Position numbers and translations under genes: made by a program. From positions 1-42,976 of the forward strand of contig JAZUCL010000019.1 in assembly GCA_045639125.1 (NCBI GenBank): DNA of 42,976 bases, in the 5' to 3' direction. The notes below the pieces were generated by a model. The model did no database searches and was not told where the DNA came from. It saw only the letters and a program-made list of their open reading frames with translations. The stretch's first letter is position 1. Each line of letters begins with the position of its first letter. Below, in pieces: positions 7,468 through 15,629 of the stretch. This DNA comes from JAZUCL01 sp045639125 (GTDB taxonomy: Bacteria > Bacillota > Clostridia > Oscillospirales > QAMX01).

Positions 7468-7836
7468 TTACTTTTTGGCAGTCAATTCTCTTATACCGAT
7501 ATAAATTAAGAATAGTCCAAATATGCGTTTGAGCAGGCTTGTATCTATTTTGTTTGCAACATAAGACGCTATTATGGCAAATACTACGCCTGATACAGCA
7601 GTGGGTAAAAGTTTCTTCCAATCAATACGTCTGTTTTTGATGTGAGGAATCATAGAACCCACTGCTGTCGGTATAAAATAGAGTAAATTTACAAATTGTG
7701 CCGTGCGTTGCTCAACTGATAAAAACATGGTCAGATAGATAATTAGTAGCGTACCGCCACCTATACCAAAACCGCTGATAACTCCCGTTAAAAACGATAT
7801 AATTAAGTTTAGAATGGGAGATGTGTCATATATCAT
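7468..7836 (-). CDS. TSUP (TauE/SafE) family transporter, C-terminal half
   Basis: A 122-residue hydrophobic protein with about four membrane segments and the family signature GFGIGGGTLL near residue 23. Full-length TauE/SafE anion exporters of about 250 residues have two homologous halves; here each half is its own gene, this one second in the pair. The frame is open much further upstream across the first half, but AAGGAG lies 5 bases before the ATG at 7836, and that start gives a clean membrane protein. The stop abuts the ruvX stop region (convergent). The substrate, probably a sulfur-containing or organic anion, cannot be told. Confidence 0.8.
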   Translation of the reverse strand: MIYDTSPILNLIISFLTGVISGFGIGGGTLLIIYLTMFLSVEQRTAQFVNLLYFIPTAVGSMIPHIKNRRIDWKKLLPTAVSGVVFAIIASYVANKIDTSLLKRIFGLFLIYIGIRELTAKK

Positions 7837-7850
7837 GAAAACTCCTTTTG

Positions 7851-8234
7851 TTAAAATATCTGTAATACGGCATGAACTCCGCTGTAAATTATTAATGCAC
7901 CAAGGCATTTTCTCAATTTCAAAGTCTTGACATAACGAAATGTATATCCACCCACAATGCCTCCCAATAAACCACCTGTAAAGAATGGGAGCAAAGTTTG
8001 AAATTCTATTCCTGTTTTGTAGGTGTAGGCTGAAACTACGCATAGAGGCAAAATTACTCCAATTGACGTAGGAAGTGACGACTTGGCATCCATACCAAGT
8101 ATGCGTATAAAAAACGGTACTAAGATTAGTCCGCCGCCTGCACCAAACAATCCGTTTGCAGTCCCTGCAAGACTCCCTGCAATTATACACTTGAAAGTAT
8201 CTGATATTTTATTTTTACTCAATATATCACGCAC
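7851..8234 (-). CDS. TSUP (TauE/SafE) family transporter, N-terminal half
   Basis: A hydrophobic protein of up to 127 residues with the signature GLFGAGGGLILVP and about four membrane segments. It is the first half of a split TauE/SafE exporter; its partner starts 14 bases after its stop. Two starts are possible: GTG at 8234, directly against AAGG, or TTG at 8222, nine bases after it. The spacing favours the TTG. The gene is divergent from rlmH with only 14-26 bases between starts, so each promoter must lie in the other coding region. Confidence 0.8.
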   Translation of the reverse strand: MRDILSKNKISDTFKCIIAGSLAGTANGLFGAGGGLILVPFFIRILGMDAKSSLPTSIGVILPLCVVSAYTYKTGIEFQTLLPFFTGGLLGGIVGGYTFRYVKTLKLRKCLGALIIYSGVHAVLQIF

Positions 8235-8248
8235 CTTGGAGGTTATTT

Positions 8249-8728
8249 ATGCTATCTGTAAAAATAATTACTGTTGGAAAACTGAAAGAAAAGGAATTTG
8301 CCGCTTTATGTGACGAGTACTTAAAGCGAATCAGAGGCTTTTGTAAAATCGAAATTGATGAACTTTCAGAAATAAGACTCCCCGACAATCCGTCACAAGC
8401 ACAAATAGATAATGCTCTTGACATTGAGGCAAAACAGATTTTGAAACTAATTCCACCTGACGCATTTGTAATTCCAATGTGTATTGAGGGTACTGAGATA
8501 TCGAGTGTTGATTTTGCTGCAAAACTTAACATGATTGCACTGAAAACATCAAAACTTTACTTCGTAATCGGTGGCTCTAACGGACTTTCTGATACTGTGA
8601 AGGCTCGTGGTGATTTCAAAATGTCTTTTTCAAAAATGACTTTTGCACATCATCTGTTTCGTGTAATGTTACTTGAACAGATATATCGTGGATTTTCAAT
8701 CAATGGAGGTCGGTCGTATCATAAATAA
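8249..8728 (+). CDS. rlmH: 23S rRNA (pseudouridine1915-N3)-methyltransferase RlmH
   Basis: A 159-residue SPOUT-class methyltransferase, exactly the family length. The knotted SAM site is FVIGGSNGLSD, and the C-terminus has the conserved HHLFRVMLLEQIYRGFSINGGRSYHK segment ending in the typical YHK. It modifies pseudouridine 1915 in helix 69 of 23S rRNA in assembled ribosomes. The ATG follows TTGGAGGTTATTT. The stop lies immediately before the convergent spoVAE gene. Confidence 0.96.
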   Translation: MLSVKIITVGKLKEKEFAALCDEYLKRIRGFCKIEIDELSEIRLPDNPSQAQIDNALDIEAKQILKLIPPDAFVIPMCIEGTEISSVDFAAKLNMIALKTSKLYFVIGGSNGLSDTVKARGDFKMSFSKMTFAHHLFRVMLLEQIYRGFSINGGRSYHK

Positions 8729-9085
8729 TTAAGACTTGTCCTTAGGTTTACACACAAGTGCCACGAGGTATCCAAAGAATATGCTTGCAGTAATTCCTGC
8801 CGCCGCTGCGGTTACACCGCCAATTAAAACACCTAAAAGACCGTTTATCTCAACTGCCGCACGAACGCCTTTTGCAAGAGAATATCCAAAACCGATAATT
8901 GGCACAGTGGCACCGGCACCTGCCCACTTTGCAAAAGGCTCATATATACCTACTGCCGTAAGGACAATGCCTGCGATAACGTATGCAACAAGTATACGTG
9001 CAGGTGTTAATTTAGTCTTGTCAATAAGAATTTGACCGATGGCACAAATGATACCACCGATAATAAATGCTTTTAGATAGTCCAT
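8729..9085 (-). CDS. spoVAE: Stage V sporulation protein AE
   Basis: A 118-residue membrane protein with three to four hydrophobic segments, matching SpoVAE (the SpoVAEb type) in length and sequence (GGIICAIGQILIDKTKLTPARILV, IPIIGFGYSLAKG-like centre). SpoVA proteins form the channel that moves Ca-dipicolinate into the forespore and out at germination. The normal order is spoVAC-spoVAD-spoVAE; here only the 3' part of spoVAD lies upstream and spoVAC is absent from the window. It may therefore not be expressed normally. Confidence 0.92.
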   Translation of the reverse strand: MDYLKAFIIGGIICAIGQILIDKTKLTPARILVAYVIAGIVLTAVGIYEPFAKWAGAGATVPIIGFGYSLAKGVRAAVEINGLLGVLIGGVTAAAAGITASIFFGYLVALVCKPKDKS

Positions 9086-9094
9086 ATTTGCCTC

Positions 9095-9496
9095 CTACAA
9101 CGTATTTGAAATTTGTACAAGATGGCAGATTGACGGAATACTTTCACCTTGTTGAGTAGTGAGTGGGCTGAGTAATGCTCCTGTTGCACAAAACAGTACA
9201 TTATTCCAAAGTCCTTTTTTCATTCCATTCAACACATATCCGCACAACACACTTGCACCACAGCCACAACCTGAGCCGCCTGAATGGGTGTCTTGAGTTT
9301 TGCGGTCAAATATTAAAACACCACAGTCATTATATCGGTCTGACAGAGATATTCCATCGTTTGAAAAAGCATCAATTAAAACATCTTTTCCAATGTGTCC
9401 CAAATCACCTGTCAGTATAAGGTCATAATCTGACGGTTTTGTATTTGTATCCTTAAAAAATGTGCTTATGGTGTCGTATGCGGCAGGTGCTGATGT
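9095..9496 (-). pseudogene. spoVAD: spoVAD fragment, C-terminal 133 codons only
   Basis: The open frame from an in-frame TAA at 9497-9499 down to 9095 reads APAAYDTI, then DLILTGDLGHIGKDVL, then GISLSDRYNDCGVL and TQDTHSGGSGCGCGAS. This is the thiolase-like C-terminal part of SpoVAD. An intact SpoVAD has about 340 residues; the first 60 percent is missing, and no start codon with SD is present near the break. The only late starts (TTG at 9403) would give about 100 residues. Upstream is unrelated DNA with a terminator at 9518-9550. SpoVAD binds dipicolinic acid and is essential for its uptake in Bacillus, so this copy should be inactive. Confidence 0.85.
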
Positions 9497-9517
9497 TTAG
9501 AATTAACCATATAAATT

Positions 9518-9555
9518 ACCCCAAGTCGTATCCCTTTAACGACTTGGGGTTTCTT
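9518..9555 (+). terminator. Intrinsic terminator upstream of the truncated spoVAD
   Basis: ACCCCAAGTCGT (9518-9529) and ACGACTTGGGGT (9539-9550) form a perfect 12-bp stem followed by TTTCTT on the plus strand. No plus-strand gene now ends here, so it may have belonged to a deleted gene. It lies right at the spoVAD breakpoint. Confidence 0.8.
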
Positions 9556-9694
9556 AATAAAATCTTAAATAAATTCCATTATTTGTCTTAAAATTTACTT
9601 GCTACAATGGATTTATAAAAAGAGAAGGTGTAAAATAGTAATTAAAAAAGTGTAATTTATTTTAGATAAATCAAAGTAAAGGAAAGTGTTTGAT

Positions 9695-10393
9695 TTGAAA
9701 AATATAAAAGTACTTATTGTCGATGACGACAAAGAGATAGTTGATGTTATTGGGATATACCTTCGTCAAGAGGGATATACAATACTAAAAGCGTACGATG
9801 GTATACAGGCTTTAGATATCCTATCTACTAATGAGGTTCATATAATTATTATGGATGTTATGATGCCTCGTCTTGACGGTATACATACAACTTTGAAACT
9901 CCGTGAGAAACAAAATATTCCTGTTATAATTATATCGGCGAAAAGTGAAGACGCAGACAAGATTTTAGGACTAAATGTTGGTGCAGACGACTATGTCACA
10001 AAACCATTTAATCCTCTTGAACTGGTTGCAAGAGTAAAATCTCAACTACGCAGGTACATGACACTTGGCAACATGGAAAAAGCACCGCAAGTCTTTTCAA
10101 ACGGAGGATTATCGGTTGACTGTGAGTCAAAAATTGTCACAGTTGATGGTGATGAGGTACACTTGACAGCAACAGAGTATAAAATCGTAGAGTACTTAAT
10201 AAAAAATCTGGGCAAGGTGTTTTCTATTGACCAGATATATCGAAATGTGTGGGGTGAGGAAAATTTTAACTCCGATAACACAGTTGCAGTACATATTCGC
10301 AGAATACGAGAAAAAATTGAAATCAATCCTAAAGAACCAAAATATTTGAAGGTGGTGTGGGGAATTGGGTATAAAATGGAAAAAATACGATAG
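9695..10393 (+). CDS. OmpR-family response regulator
   Basis: 232 residues. The receiver domain (1-115) has the acidic cluster DDD at 10-12, phospho-acceptor Asp54 in IMDVMMP and Lys103 in VTKPFNP. The winged-helix DNA-binding domain (about 135-230) has LTATEYKIVEYLIKN and VHIRRIREKI. The TTG at 9695 is preferred over a GTG at 9686 because AGGAA at 9680-9684 is 10 bases from the TTG but touches the GTG. It overlaps the following kinase gene by up to 29 bases and is its cognate partner. The sequence is VanR/YycF-like; the regulon is unknown. Confidence 0.9.
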   Translation: MKNIKVLIVDDDKEIVDVIGIYLRQEGYTILKAYDGIQALDILSTNEVHIIIMDVMMPRLDGIHTTLKLREKQNIPVIIISAKSEDADKILGLNVGADDYVTKPFNPLELVARVKSQLRRYMTLGNMEKAPQVFSNGGLSVDCESKIVTVDGDEVHLTATEYKIVEYLIKNLGKVFSIDQIYRNVWGEENFNSDNTVAVHIRRIREKIEINPKEPKYLKVVWGIGYKMEKIR

Positions 10394-12461
10394 TGAAAAT
10401 AAAGTAGAAGATTATGGAAATATGTCTAAAGACAGGGCAAAGCCATCATTGGCTGCCCCTTTTTTCTCCTGGCTTTCATGTGTCTGTGGCGTAAGTTTTT
10501 TAATTGTGATATTACTATTTACAGTATCTCAAACAGGCTCATATTTCTTTAATGACGGATTTTCAAAAAACTATTTTATGACAGACGTTTTCAGACAGTC
10601 TCTTTACGATGTGGTAAAAAATACCACTTTGGAAATTGAACACATTGCTGAAACATCAGCCGTAACGAACGGTAACGTAATAGGGGATTTAAGCGTGTCA
10701 ACCTTTTTACAAAACAGTGATGTTACATTCTACTACCATATAGGAGATAAAGGAGTAATATATACCTCATTACCTAAAGAAAAAACTCCACCGTTAAATA
10801 AGATAGAAACTCTATTTTCTTCACATAATGACATATTACCGATACCCGATGTCATTGAAATATATGTAAGTAGTAGAGGGGAGTTTAGATATTTTATTAA
10901 TAGTATCGAAAATACTCTAAACAGTGATACATATCAGTGGATAAGAAACGGTTTAATTGATAATTTTATTGTAGAGCAGCGTTTACGAGATGGCAACGAG
11001 TTTTATCTTCGTTTTTTCTTGGAAGATGCATATCCCATGGCAGGTGATTACGCTGAACTAAAAGCCATTTCCTCTGCAGCAAAAGCAGTTTTAATTGCTT
11101 TTCTTGCAAGTATTATACTGATAAGTATCTCACTGTTAAAAGGTAAAAATCGCAGACATTTTACCGGGATTATAATGTCAATTACAGGGTGGTTTTACTC
11201 GGAGATTAAAATTGCTGTAATAATATTTGTGTATTCTTTTTTGTTTGAAATATTACAAGATTTTCGCCGCTATAACGTAGAATTTATACACTATCTTGTA
11301 GTAATATTATCTTTATGGACGTTGTGGTATCTTATTATGGACATAGTTGTCCATAAAAATATCTACTTGAAACACTCATTTATCGTTTCAGTATTTAATG
11401 GACTAATAAATATAGTACATAAGATAATAGGACTTATTTCCGGAGAACGATTAAAACTTAAAATAGTCATTTCAACAGTTATAATGTTTGTAGTTGAAAT
11501 TTTTATTATTTTCCTTGCGATTATTTTTCAGTACTTTCCCCTGATTGTTCTCATTCTTATAGGTATATCAGTAGCAGTAGCGGCAATGTATACATTGTAT
11601 CTATATAATACACTAAAGGATTTCTTTGTTATTACAGAGTATATAACCTACATGCATAAGGGTACGTTAAATGTGCCACTGACTCTTGATAAAACGAGTG
11701 AGTTATATTTAATTTCGTTGCAACTTAATGATTTGCAAAGTGCTATTCGTAAGACAGTTGACAATCTTATAAAAAGTGAAAGAATGAAAATTGAACTAAT
11801 AACAAACGTATCCCACGACTTAAAAACTCCGTTGACATCAATCGTCAGTTATACGCAACTTTTGTCTGATATGGAACTTACACCACCTGAGGCAAATGAC
11901 TATGTAAGAATTGTTGCAAATAAGTCAGACAGACTTCGCAGACTTACAAGTGACTTGTTTGATATATCAAAGGCAGAGAGTGGTGAAATGCGGTTAAACA
12001 TTGAACGGTTGGATATGGGTGAGCATTTACATCAGACACTTGCTGAACTTCATGAAAAGATAAAGGATACGGAACTTGAATTTAAGATTAATATACCTAC
12101 AGAGGCTGTCTATATTCATGCTGACGGTGAAAAGTTATACAGAATTTTTGAAAATCTTATTGTCAATGCAATAAAGTATGCAATGAGTGGTACAAGGGTA
12201 TATGTTACACTAAAAAGTATGGATAATAAGGCAGTATTTGAAATTAAGAATATCGCCTCTTATGAGATGACCTTTGACTCAAATGAGATAACCGAGCGAT
12301 TTACTCGTGGTGATGAAGCACGAAGTGAGGAAGGTTCAGGTCTTGGACTTGCTATATGTAAATCGTTTGCTCAAAGTTTTGGCGGTGCTTTCCGTGTTGA
12401 TATTGATGGGGATTTATTCAAAGCAATAGTATCATTCCCTCTGTGTAGTGGTGAAAATTAA
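10365..12461 (+). CDS. Multi-spanning sensor histidine kinase
   Basis: About 698 residues. An N-terminal membrane segment (about 34-58) is followed by an extracytoplasmic region of about 180 residues, then five further hydrophobic segments (about 240-258, 282-298, 308-330, 364-388, 392-412). The cytoplasmic HisKA domain has phospho-acceptor His484 in NVSHDLKTPL. The HATPase domain has the N-box ENLIVNAIKYA and G-box GSGLGLAIC. The many membrane segments between sensor and kinase are unusual next to the common two-segment VanS layout. The start is either TTG at 10365 (AAGGTGG nine bases upstream, overlapping the regulator gene) or ATG at 10422 with little SD; the former suits coupled translation. 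Confidence 0.88.
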   Translation: MGIKWKKYDSENKVEDYGNMSKDRAKPSLAAPFFSWLSCVCGVSFLIVILLFTVSQTGSYFFNDGFSKNYFMTDVFRQSLYDVVKNTTLEIEHIAETSAVTNGNVIGDLSVSTFLQNSDVTFYYHIGDKGVIYTSLPKEKTPPLNKIETLFSSHNDILPIPDVIEIYVSSRGEFRYFINSIENTLNSDTYQWIRNGLIDNFIVEQRLRDGNEFYLRFFLEDAYPMAGDYAELKAISSAAKAVLIAFLASIILISISLLKGKNRRHFTGIIMSITGWFYSEIKIAVIIFVYSFLFEILQDFRRYNVEFIHYLVVILSLWTLWYLIMDIVVHKNIYLKHSFIVSVFNGLINIVHKIIGLISGERLKLKIVISTVIMFVVEIFIIFLAIIFQYFPLIVLILIGISVAVAAMYTLYLYNTLKDFFVITEYITYMHKGTLNVPLTLDKTSELYLISLQLNDLQSAIRKTVDNLIKSERMKIELITNVSHDLKTPLTSIVSYTQLLSDMELTPPEANDYVRIVANKSDRLRRLTSDLFDISKAESGEMRLNIERLDMGEHLHQTLAELHEKIKDTELEFKINIPTEAVYIHADGEKLYRIFENLIVNAIKYAMSGTRVYVTLKSMDNKAVFEIKNIASYEMTFDSNEITERFTRGDEARSEEGSGLGLAICKSFAQSFGGAFRVDIDGDLFKAIVSFPLCSGEN

Positions 12462-12469
12462 ATTTGAAA

Positions 12470-12506
12470 TAGCCGTATATTGTATGATATACGGCTACTG
12501 TTTTTA
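12470..12506 (+). terminator. Terminator of the two-component operon
   Basis: TAGCCGTATAT (12470-12480) and ATATACGGCTA (12487-12497) pair perfectly over 11 bp with a 6-base loop and are followed by CTGTTTTTAG. Confidence 0.85.
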
Positions 12507-12545
12507 GACTAATGTAAAAGTGCAATGAATAATAGGGAATATTAC

Positions 12546-12574
12546 TTGCAATATGGAATAGATTGATGTATAAT
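12546..12574 (+). promoter_or_regulatory. Sigma-A promoter of the DUF1934 gene
   Basis: TTGCAA (12546-12551) and TATAAT (12569-12574) with 17 bases between. The predicted start of transcription is near 12581. The short leader contains ATGCC/GGGCAT, which can form a hairpin close to the start codon. Confidence 0.75.
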
Positions 12575-12622
12575 TGACTTCTAATAAAGATGTAAGGGGT
12601 ATGCCGTAGGGCATCTGAGATT

Positions 12623-13060
12623 ATGAAAAAAGACGTTATTATTTCCATTAATTCCGCACCTCGCTACGAGGATGATCAAAATCCTGAAAAGATTGAATTG
12701 ATTACTGATGGAAAATTCTATCGTAAGAACGGAATATACTATATAATCTATCAGGAAAGTTCCTTGACCGGTATGGAGGGCGTTACTACAACTCTTAAAG
12801 TTGAGGCAACAAAGGTGACCTTAATTAGAAATGGTGACTACTCTTCACAAATGATTTTTGAGTGTGGAGAAAAGCACGTGGGACTTTATCATGTTGCAGG
12901 CGGTAGCCTTACCGTATCTGTAAACGCAAGTAATATGCGTAACACCTTAACTGATGATGGCGGTGAACTTGAAATTTCATATTCAATTGAGGTTAACAAT
13001 TCTCTTGCTGGTGAGAATATATTTCACGCAACAGTAAGAGAAGCAGACGAGGGCGTCTGA
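12623..13060 (+). CDS. DUF1934 (YwiB-like) protein
   Basis: 145 residues, matching the DUF1934/YwiB family of small lipocalin-like beta-barrel proteins. Visible are the alternating strand pattern, the KFYRKNGIYYIIYQESSLTGMEGVTTTLKV segment in the N-terminal half and the closing GELEISYSIEVNN strand. The function of the family is unknown; it is cytoplasmic and conserved in Firmicutes. The ATG at 12623 has only a weak SD, and a GGGGT-containing hairpin leader lies just before it, so translation may be modulated. A protease gene follows after 24 bases with its own SD. Confidence 0.8.
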   Translation: MKKDVIISINSAPRYEDDQNPEKIELITDGKFYRKNGIYYIIYQESSLTGMEGVTTTLKVEATKVTLIRNGDYSSQMIFECGEKHVGLYHVAGGSLTVSVNASNMRNTLTDDGGELEISYSIEVNNSLAGENIFHATVREADEGV

Positions 13061-13084
13061 TAACAATTTGAGAGGGGAGTAGCA

Positions 13085-14599
13085 ATGAAAATTCTTCGCA
13101 GACTTATATCCATTGTACTTGTAATATTCCTTTTTGCAACTACTGCATTTGCACTTCCGGCAACGAATGTATTAGGTGTATCAAACACTCCCCAGATGCA
13201 GTACTTAAAGTTAGTTAAACTAAGCAGTTATCTCAGACTTTATCATTTAGATAGTGGATTTAATGACGATCCGCTACTTAAAGCATTACAAGTGACTTTT
13301 GATACAGATGAAAAGTTTTCTCAAAATGAAATTCGCAATAAATTGGTTGCCTACTTTGAAAAAGACGAGTCTAATTACGAAAAATTTGCACTTACCATGT
13401 GTCAAATGTACGACGAATTTTCCTATTATATGTCACAGGAAATGTTTCTTCAAAATTTTGGTGCTCCTCTTGACTATAGTGGTTTTGGCATTGTAGTAAG
13501 ACCCTTTGGAAATATAATACTTGTAAGTGACGTGTATGACTCATCACCTGCAGATAAGGCAGGCATTGAGGTTAATGACAGAATAATTAAAGTCAACGGA
13601 GTAGACCTTCGTATGCTCGACTATTTTGAAAGTATAGATATATTTGCAAAGGCAATCGACACATCACCAAATATTACAATTCGCAAATTTAGTGACGGTT
13701 CGGAAGTGACCGTAAAACTGACAAGGGAAAGCGTTGTTATTCCAAACATTTCTTATAGTGTTCTTGAGTCAAATATTGGGTATCTCCATATTAGACAATT
13801 TGCAGGCAAAGACTATATATCTTTGCTCAATGAGGCAAGAGATTTCTTCAAAAAGCAAGATATAAAGGATGTTGTTCTTGATTTGCGTGATAACCCCGGT
13901 GGCGATGTTGTGCTTTTACTGTCAACCCTTAATATGTTTATACCTAAAAAGGATGTTAAACTGTTTGATATTGTAACAAGAGGCAACAATACGACATATC
14001 TAAGTGATGGAACAGGCATGGATTTTTCCAACGTGGTAGTATTAGTAAACGAGTCGAGTGCAAGTAGTTCTGAACTTTGTGCAGGCGTATTATCTGATAC
14101 AGGATACGCTACCATTCTCGGCACAGACACCTATGGAAAAGCACGTGGTCAGTCTACATTGCCGTTCTTTGATGATTCAGTATTACACCTAAGTATGTCG
14201 GAAGCCATTCTTCCAATACGTGGAAAATACCACGGAACGCAAATTACACCAGATATAATTTCCAAGAAGGAATATGAAACGGTCGTAAACTACGATAATA
14301 TTGAAATGCCTAAAGAACAGTTAAATGAAACGGCAGATATTTCGCATATAGAAATTCTTCAAGATATTCTTAACGTGTTAGGCTATCTTGGTGATTGCGA
14401 GCGTGCCGAATACGATACTGCTACTTTTGATGCTGTTAAGATTATACAGCGTTCATTGAACATGGAGGAAAATGGATACGTAAGTCCATATCTTTTCCAA
14501 GAAATTATGAAGATATATGGGAAATATTCAGACGCATATTTTGAAACCGATTCACAGTTGGAAGATGCAATTTCGTATATAAATTCCGCATCTAACTAA
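13085..14599 (+). CDS. S41-family C-terminal processing peptidase (CtpA/CtpB-like)
   Basis: 504 residues, secreted or membrane-tethered: signal peptide at 1-24 (hydrophobic core VLVIFLFATTAFA). A PDZ domain lies at about 132-215 (SSPADKAGIEVNDRIIKVNG). The S41 domain has catalytic Ser327 in SSASSSE and Lys352 in TYGKARGQ, the expected Ser-Lys dyad. The last 90 residues resemble a peptidoglycan-binding repeat (LQDILNVLGYLG, FDAVKIIQRSLN). In Bacillus, CtpB cleaves SpoIVFA to trigger sigma-K; vegetative family members act on cell-envelope proteins. Which role applies here is unknown. The ATG follows GAGGGGAGTAGCA. Confidence 0.9.
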   Translation: MKILRRLISIVLVIFLFATTAFALPATNVLGVSNTPQMQYLKLVKLSSYLRLYHLDSGFNDDPLLKALQVTFDTDEKFSQNEIRNKLVAYFEKDESNYEKFALTMCQMYDEFSYYMSQEMFLQNFGAPLDYSGFGIVVRPFGNIILVSDVYDSSPADKAGIEVNDRIIKVNGVDLRMLDYFESIDIFAKAIDTSPNITIRKFSDGSEVTVKLTRESVVIPNISYSVLESNIGYLHIRQFAGKDYISLLNEARDFFKKQDIKDVVLDLRDNPGGDVVLLLSTLNMFIPKKDVKLFDIVTRGNNTTYLSDGTGMDFSNVVVLVNESSASSSELCAGVLSDTGYATILGTDTYGKARGQSTLPFFDDSVLHLSMSEAILPIRGKYHGTQITPDIISKKEYETVVNYDNIEMPKEQLNETADISHIEILQDILNVLGYLGDCERAEYDTATFDAVKIIQRSLNMEENGYVSPYLFQEIMKIYGKYSDAYFETDSQLEDAISYINSASN

Positions 14600-14650
14600 T
14601 TTTAAGTATTATTATTTTATACTAAATATAAATTTTTGGAGGTAAAAATT

Positions 14651-14941
14651 ATGAGCGAATACGGAAACGATTTTGTTGTTTTGACTGATGAGGAAGGAAA
14701 CGAGCAAGAATTTGAGCATATTAGCACACTTGAACACAACGACAAAACATACTGTGCATTTATTCCTGCTGAAATGTCTCTCTCTGAGGAGGCTGAGGTG
14801 GTTATTCTTCGTCTTGAAAATGAGGGAACTGATGATGAAGTTCTTGTCACCATTGACGATGATGCAGAGGCTGAGGAAATGTTCAATCTCTTCCTTGAGG
14901 AATTGGATAACGAATATTTTGATGATGAAGATGGCGAATAA
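14651..14941 (+). CDS. DUF1292 (YrzB-like) protein
   Basis: A 96-residue, very acidic cytoplasmic protein of the DUF1292 family, with the typical opening FVVLTDEEGNEQEFEHI and an acidic tail (NEYFDDEDGE). GGAGG at 14638-14642 is 8 bases before the ATG at 14651. An in-frame TTG 15 bases upstream would overlap the SD and is rejected. YrzB is usually the last gene of the yrzL-yrrK(ruvX)-yrzB group; here ruvX is elsewhere. Function unknown. Confidence 0.85.
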   Translation: MSEYGNDFVVLTDEEGNEQEFEHISTLEHNDKTYCAFIPAEMSLSEEAEVVILRLENEGTDDEVLVTIDDDAEAEEMFNLFLEELDNEYFDDEDGE

Positions 14942-14998
14942 AGGGTAAGTATAAAATAAAAAATTGAGGACACAATATTTACAGTTCTGTTACATCAC

Positions 14999-15027
14999 TT
15001 GCGTTTTCATTTTTTTAGTGTTATAAT
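14999..15027 (+). promoter_or_regulatory. Promoter of the 6S-like RNA
   Basis: TTGCGT (14999-15004), a 17-base spacer and a consensus TATAAT (15022-15027). The RNA should begin around 15034-15037. Confidence 0.8.
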
Positions 15028-15034
15028 ATGTTCG

Positions 15035-15240
15035 TACTAAAGGTTCCCTGCTTGGTGCGATAGTGGGATTTGTTTTTATCCTACAATTAATAAAAAAGGA
15101 GTCCATATTCTTGTGTGGGTTGCAGGCCTCCCGATACCATGGATCGGACGTTGGAAGCAGTAAAGCATAGGAGAGGACCCCGTCCTACGACTCGTAGGTT
15201 ATTAATTCAGCCCATAACGGCCGAAGTGGGGTTAATGTGA
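15035..15240 (+). ncRNA. ssrS: 6S RNA
   Basis: A gene-free stretch of about 205 bases with its own consensus promoter and terminator. The ends pair: CCCTGCTT near 15045 with GAAGTGGGG near 15225, then GTGGG near 15063 with CCCAT near 15211, separated by a small internal loop (TGCGATA against AACGGCC). This is the closing stem layout of 6S RNA. An open AT-rich bubble follows, then GGAGTCC pairing with GGACCCC, and a terminal CCGAT/ATCGG hairpin. 6S RNA mimics an open promoter and sequesters sigma-A RNA polymerase in stationary phase. The name rests on fold, size and familiar sequence blocks; a covariance-model search would settle it. Confidence 0.72.
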
Positions 15241-15247
15241 AAATGAT

Positions 15248-15284
15248 TTAAGCACCCGTCTATGACGTGGTGCTTAAGTTTTCG
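15248..15284 (+). terminator. Terminator of the 6S-like RNA
   Basis: TTAAGCACC (15248-15256) pairs with GGTGCTTAA (15270-15278 region), with an inner GTC/GAC, followed by GTTTTCG. Confidence 0.8.
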
Positions 15285-15294
15285 TTACGCAGAA

Positions 15295-15613
15295 AAACGA
15301 GGGTAACCAATCGGTTACCCTCGTTTCAGAGTGTCAAAGACCCCCCCCAACCGCCAAAATGCAGAATATACCGATTGGGTCATTTGATCATCAAGCATAT
15401 CACGAAGTCAAAGATTAAGCATCGCACGAAATCCCCAAAAGGCTTGCTACGCAAGACATTTTGGCTTCCTGCACAAACCGCACGCTACCGTACCTATGTA
15501 CGCCGACCCGTGCGGTTTGCTTGTCTTGGAGTCTTCTTAGACCTCTGTCAGTCTGTCAAAAAATACTTTTTTGACAGACTGAAACGAGGGTAACCAATCG
15601 GTTACCCTCGTTT
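15295..15613. mobile_element. MITE-like palindromic element
   Basis: Both ends are the same perfect 14-bp-stem palindrome (AAACGAGGGTAACC / GGTTACCCTCGTTT, at 15295-15326 and 15582-15613). The similarity continues inward as an inverted repeat: CAG, two variable bases, TGTCAAA on the left, its reverse complement on the right. That gives terminal inverted repeats of about 44 bp. Inside are three more hairpins: 15435-15464, 15474-15519 (CAAACCGCACG / CGTGCGGTTTG) and 15549-15581 (perfect 15-bp stem, 3-base loop). There is no supported gene. It sits between the 6S-like RNA and oadB; the last palindrome may also terminate one of them. Confidence 0.65.
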
Positions 15614-15629
15614 AATCAATAGGAAAAGT

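Noticed and set aside
15267..15593. Plus-strand frame of 108 codons
   Set aside because: It lies across the 6S terminator and the hairpins of the MITE-like element, is Arg/Lys/Thr-rich without domain signals, and has no SD.
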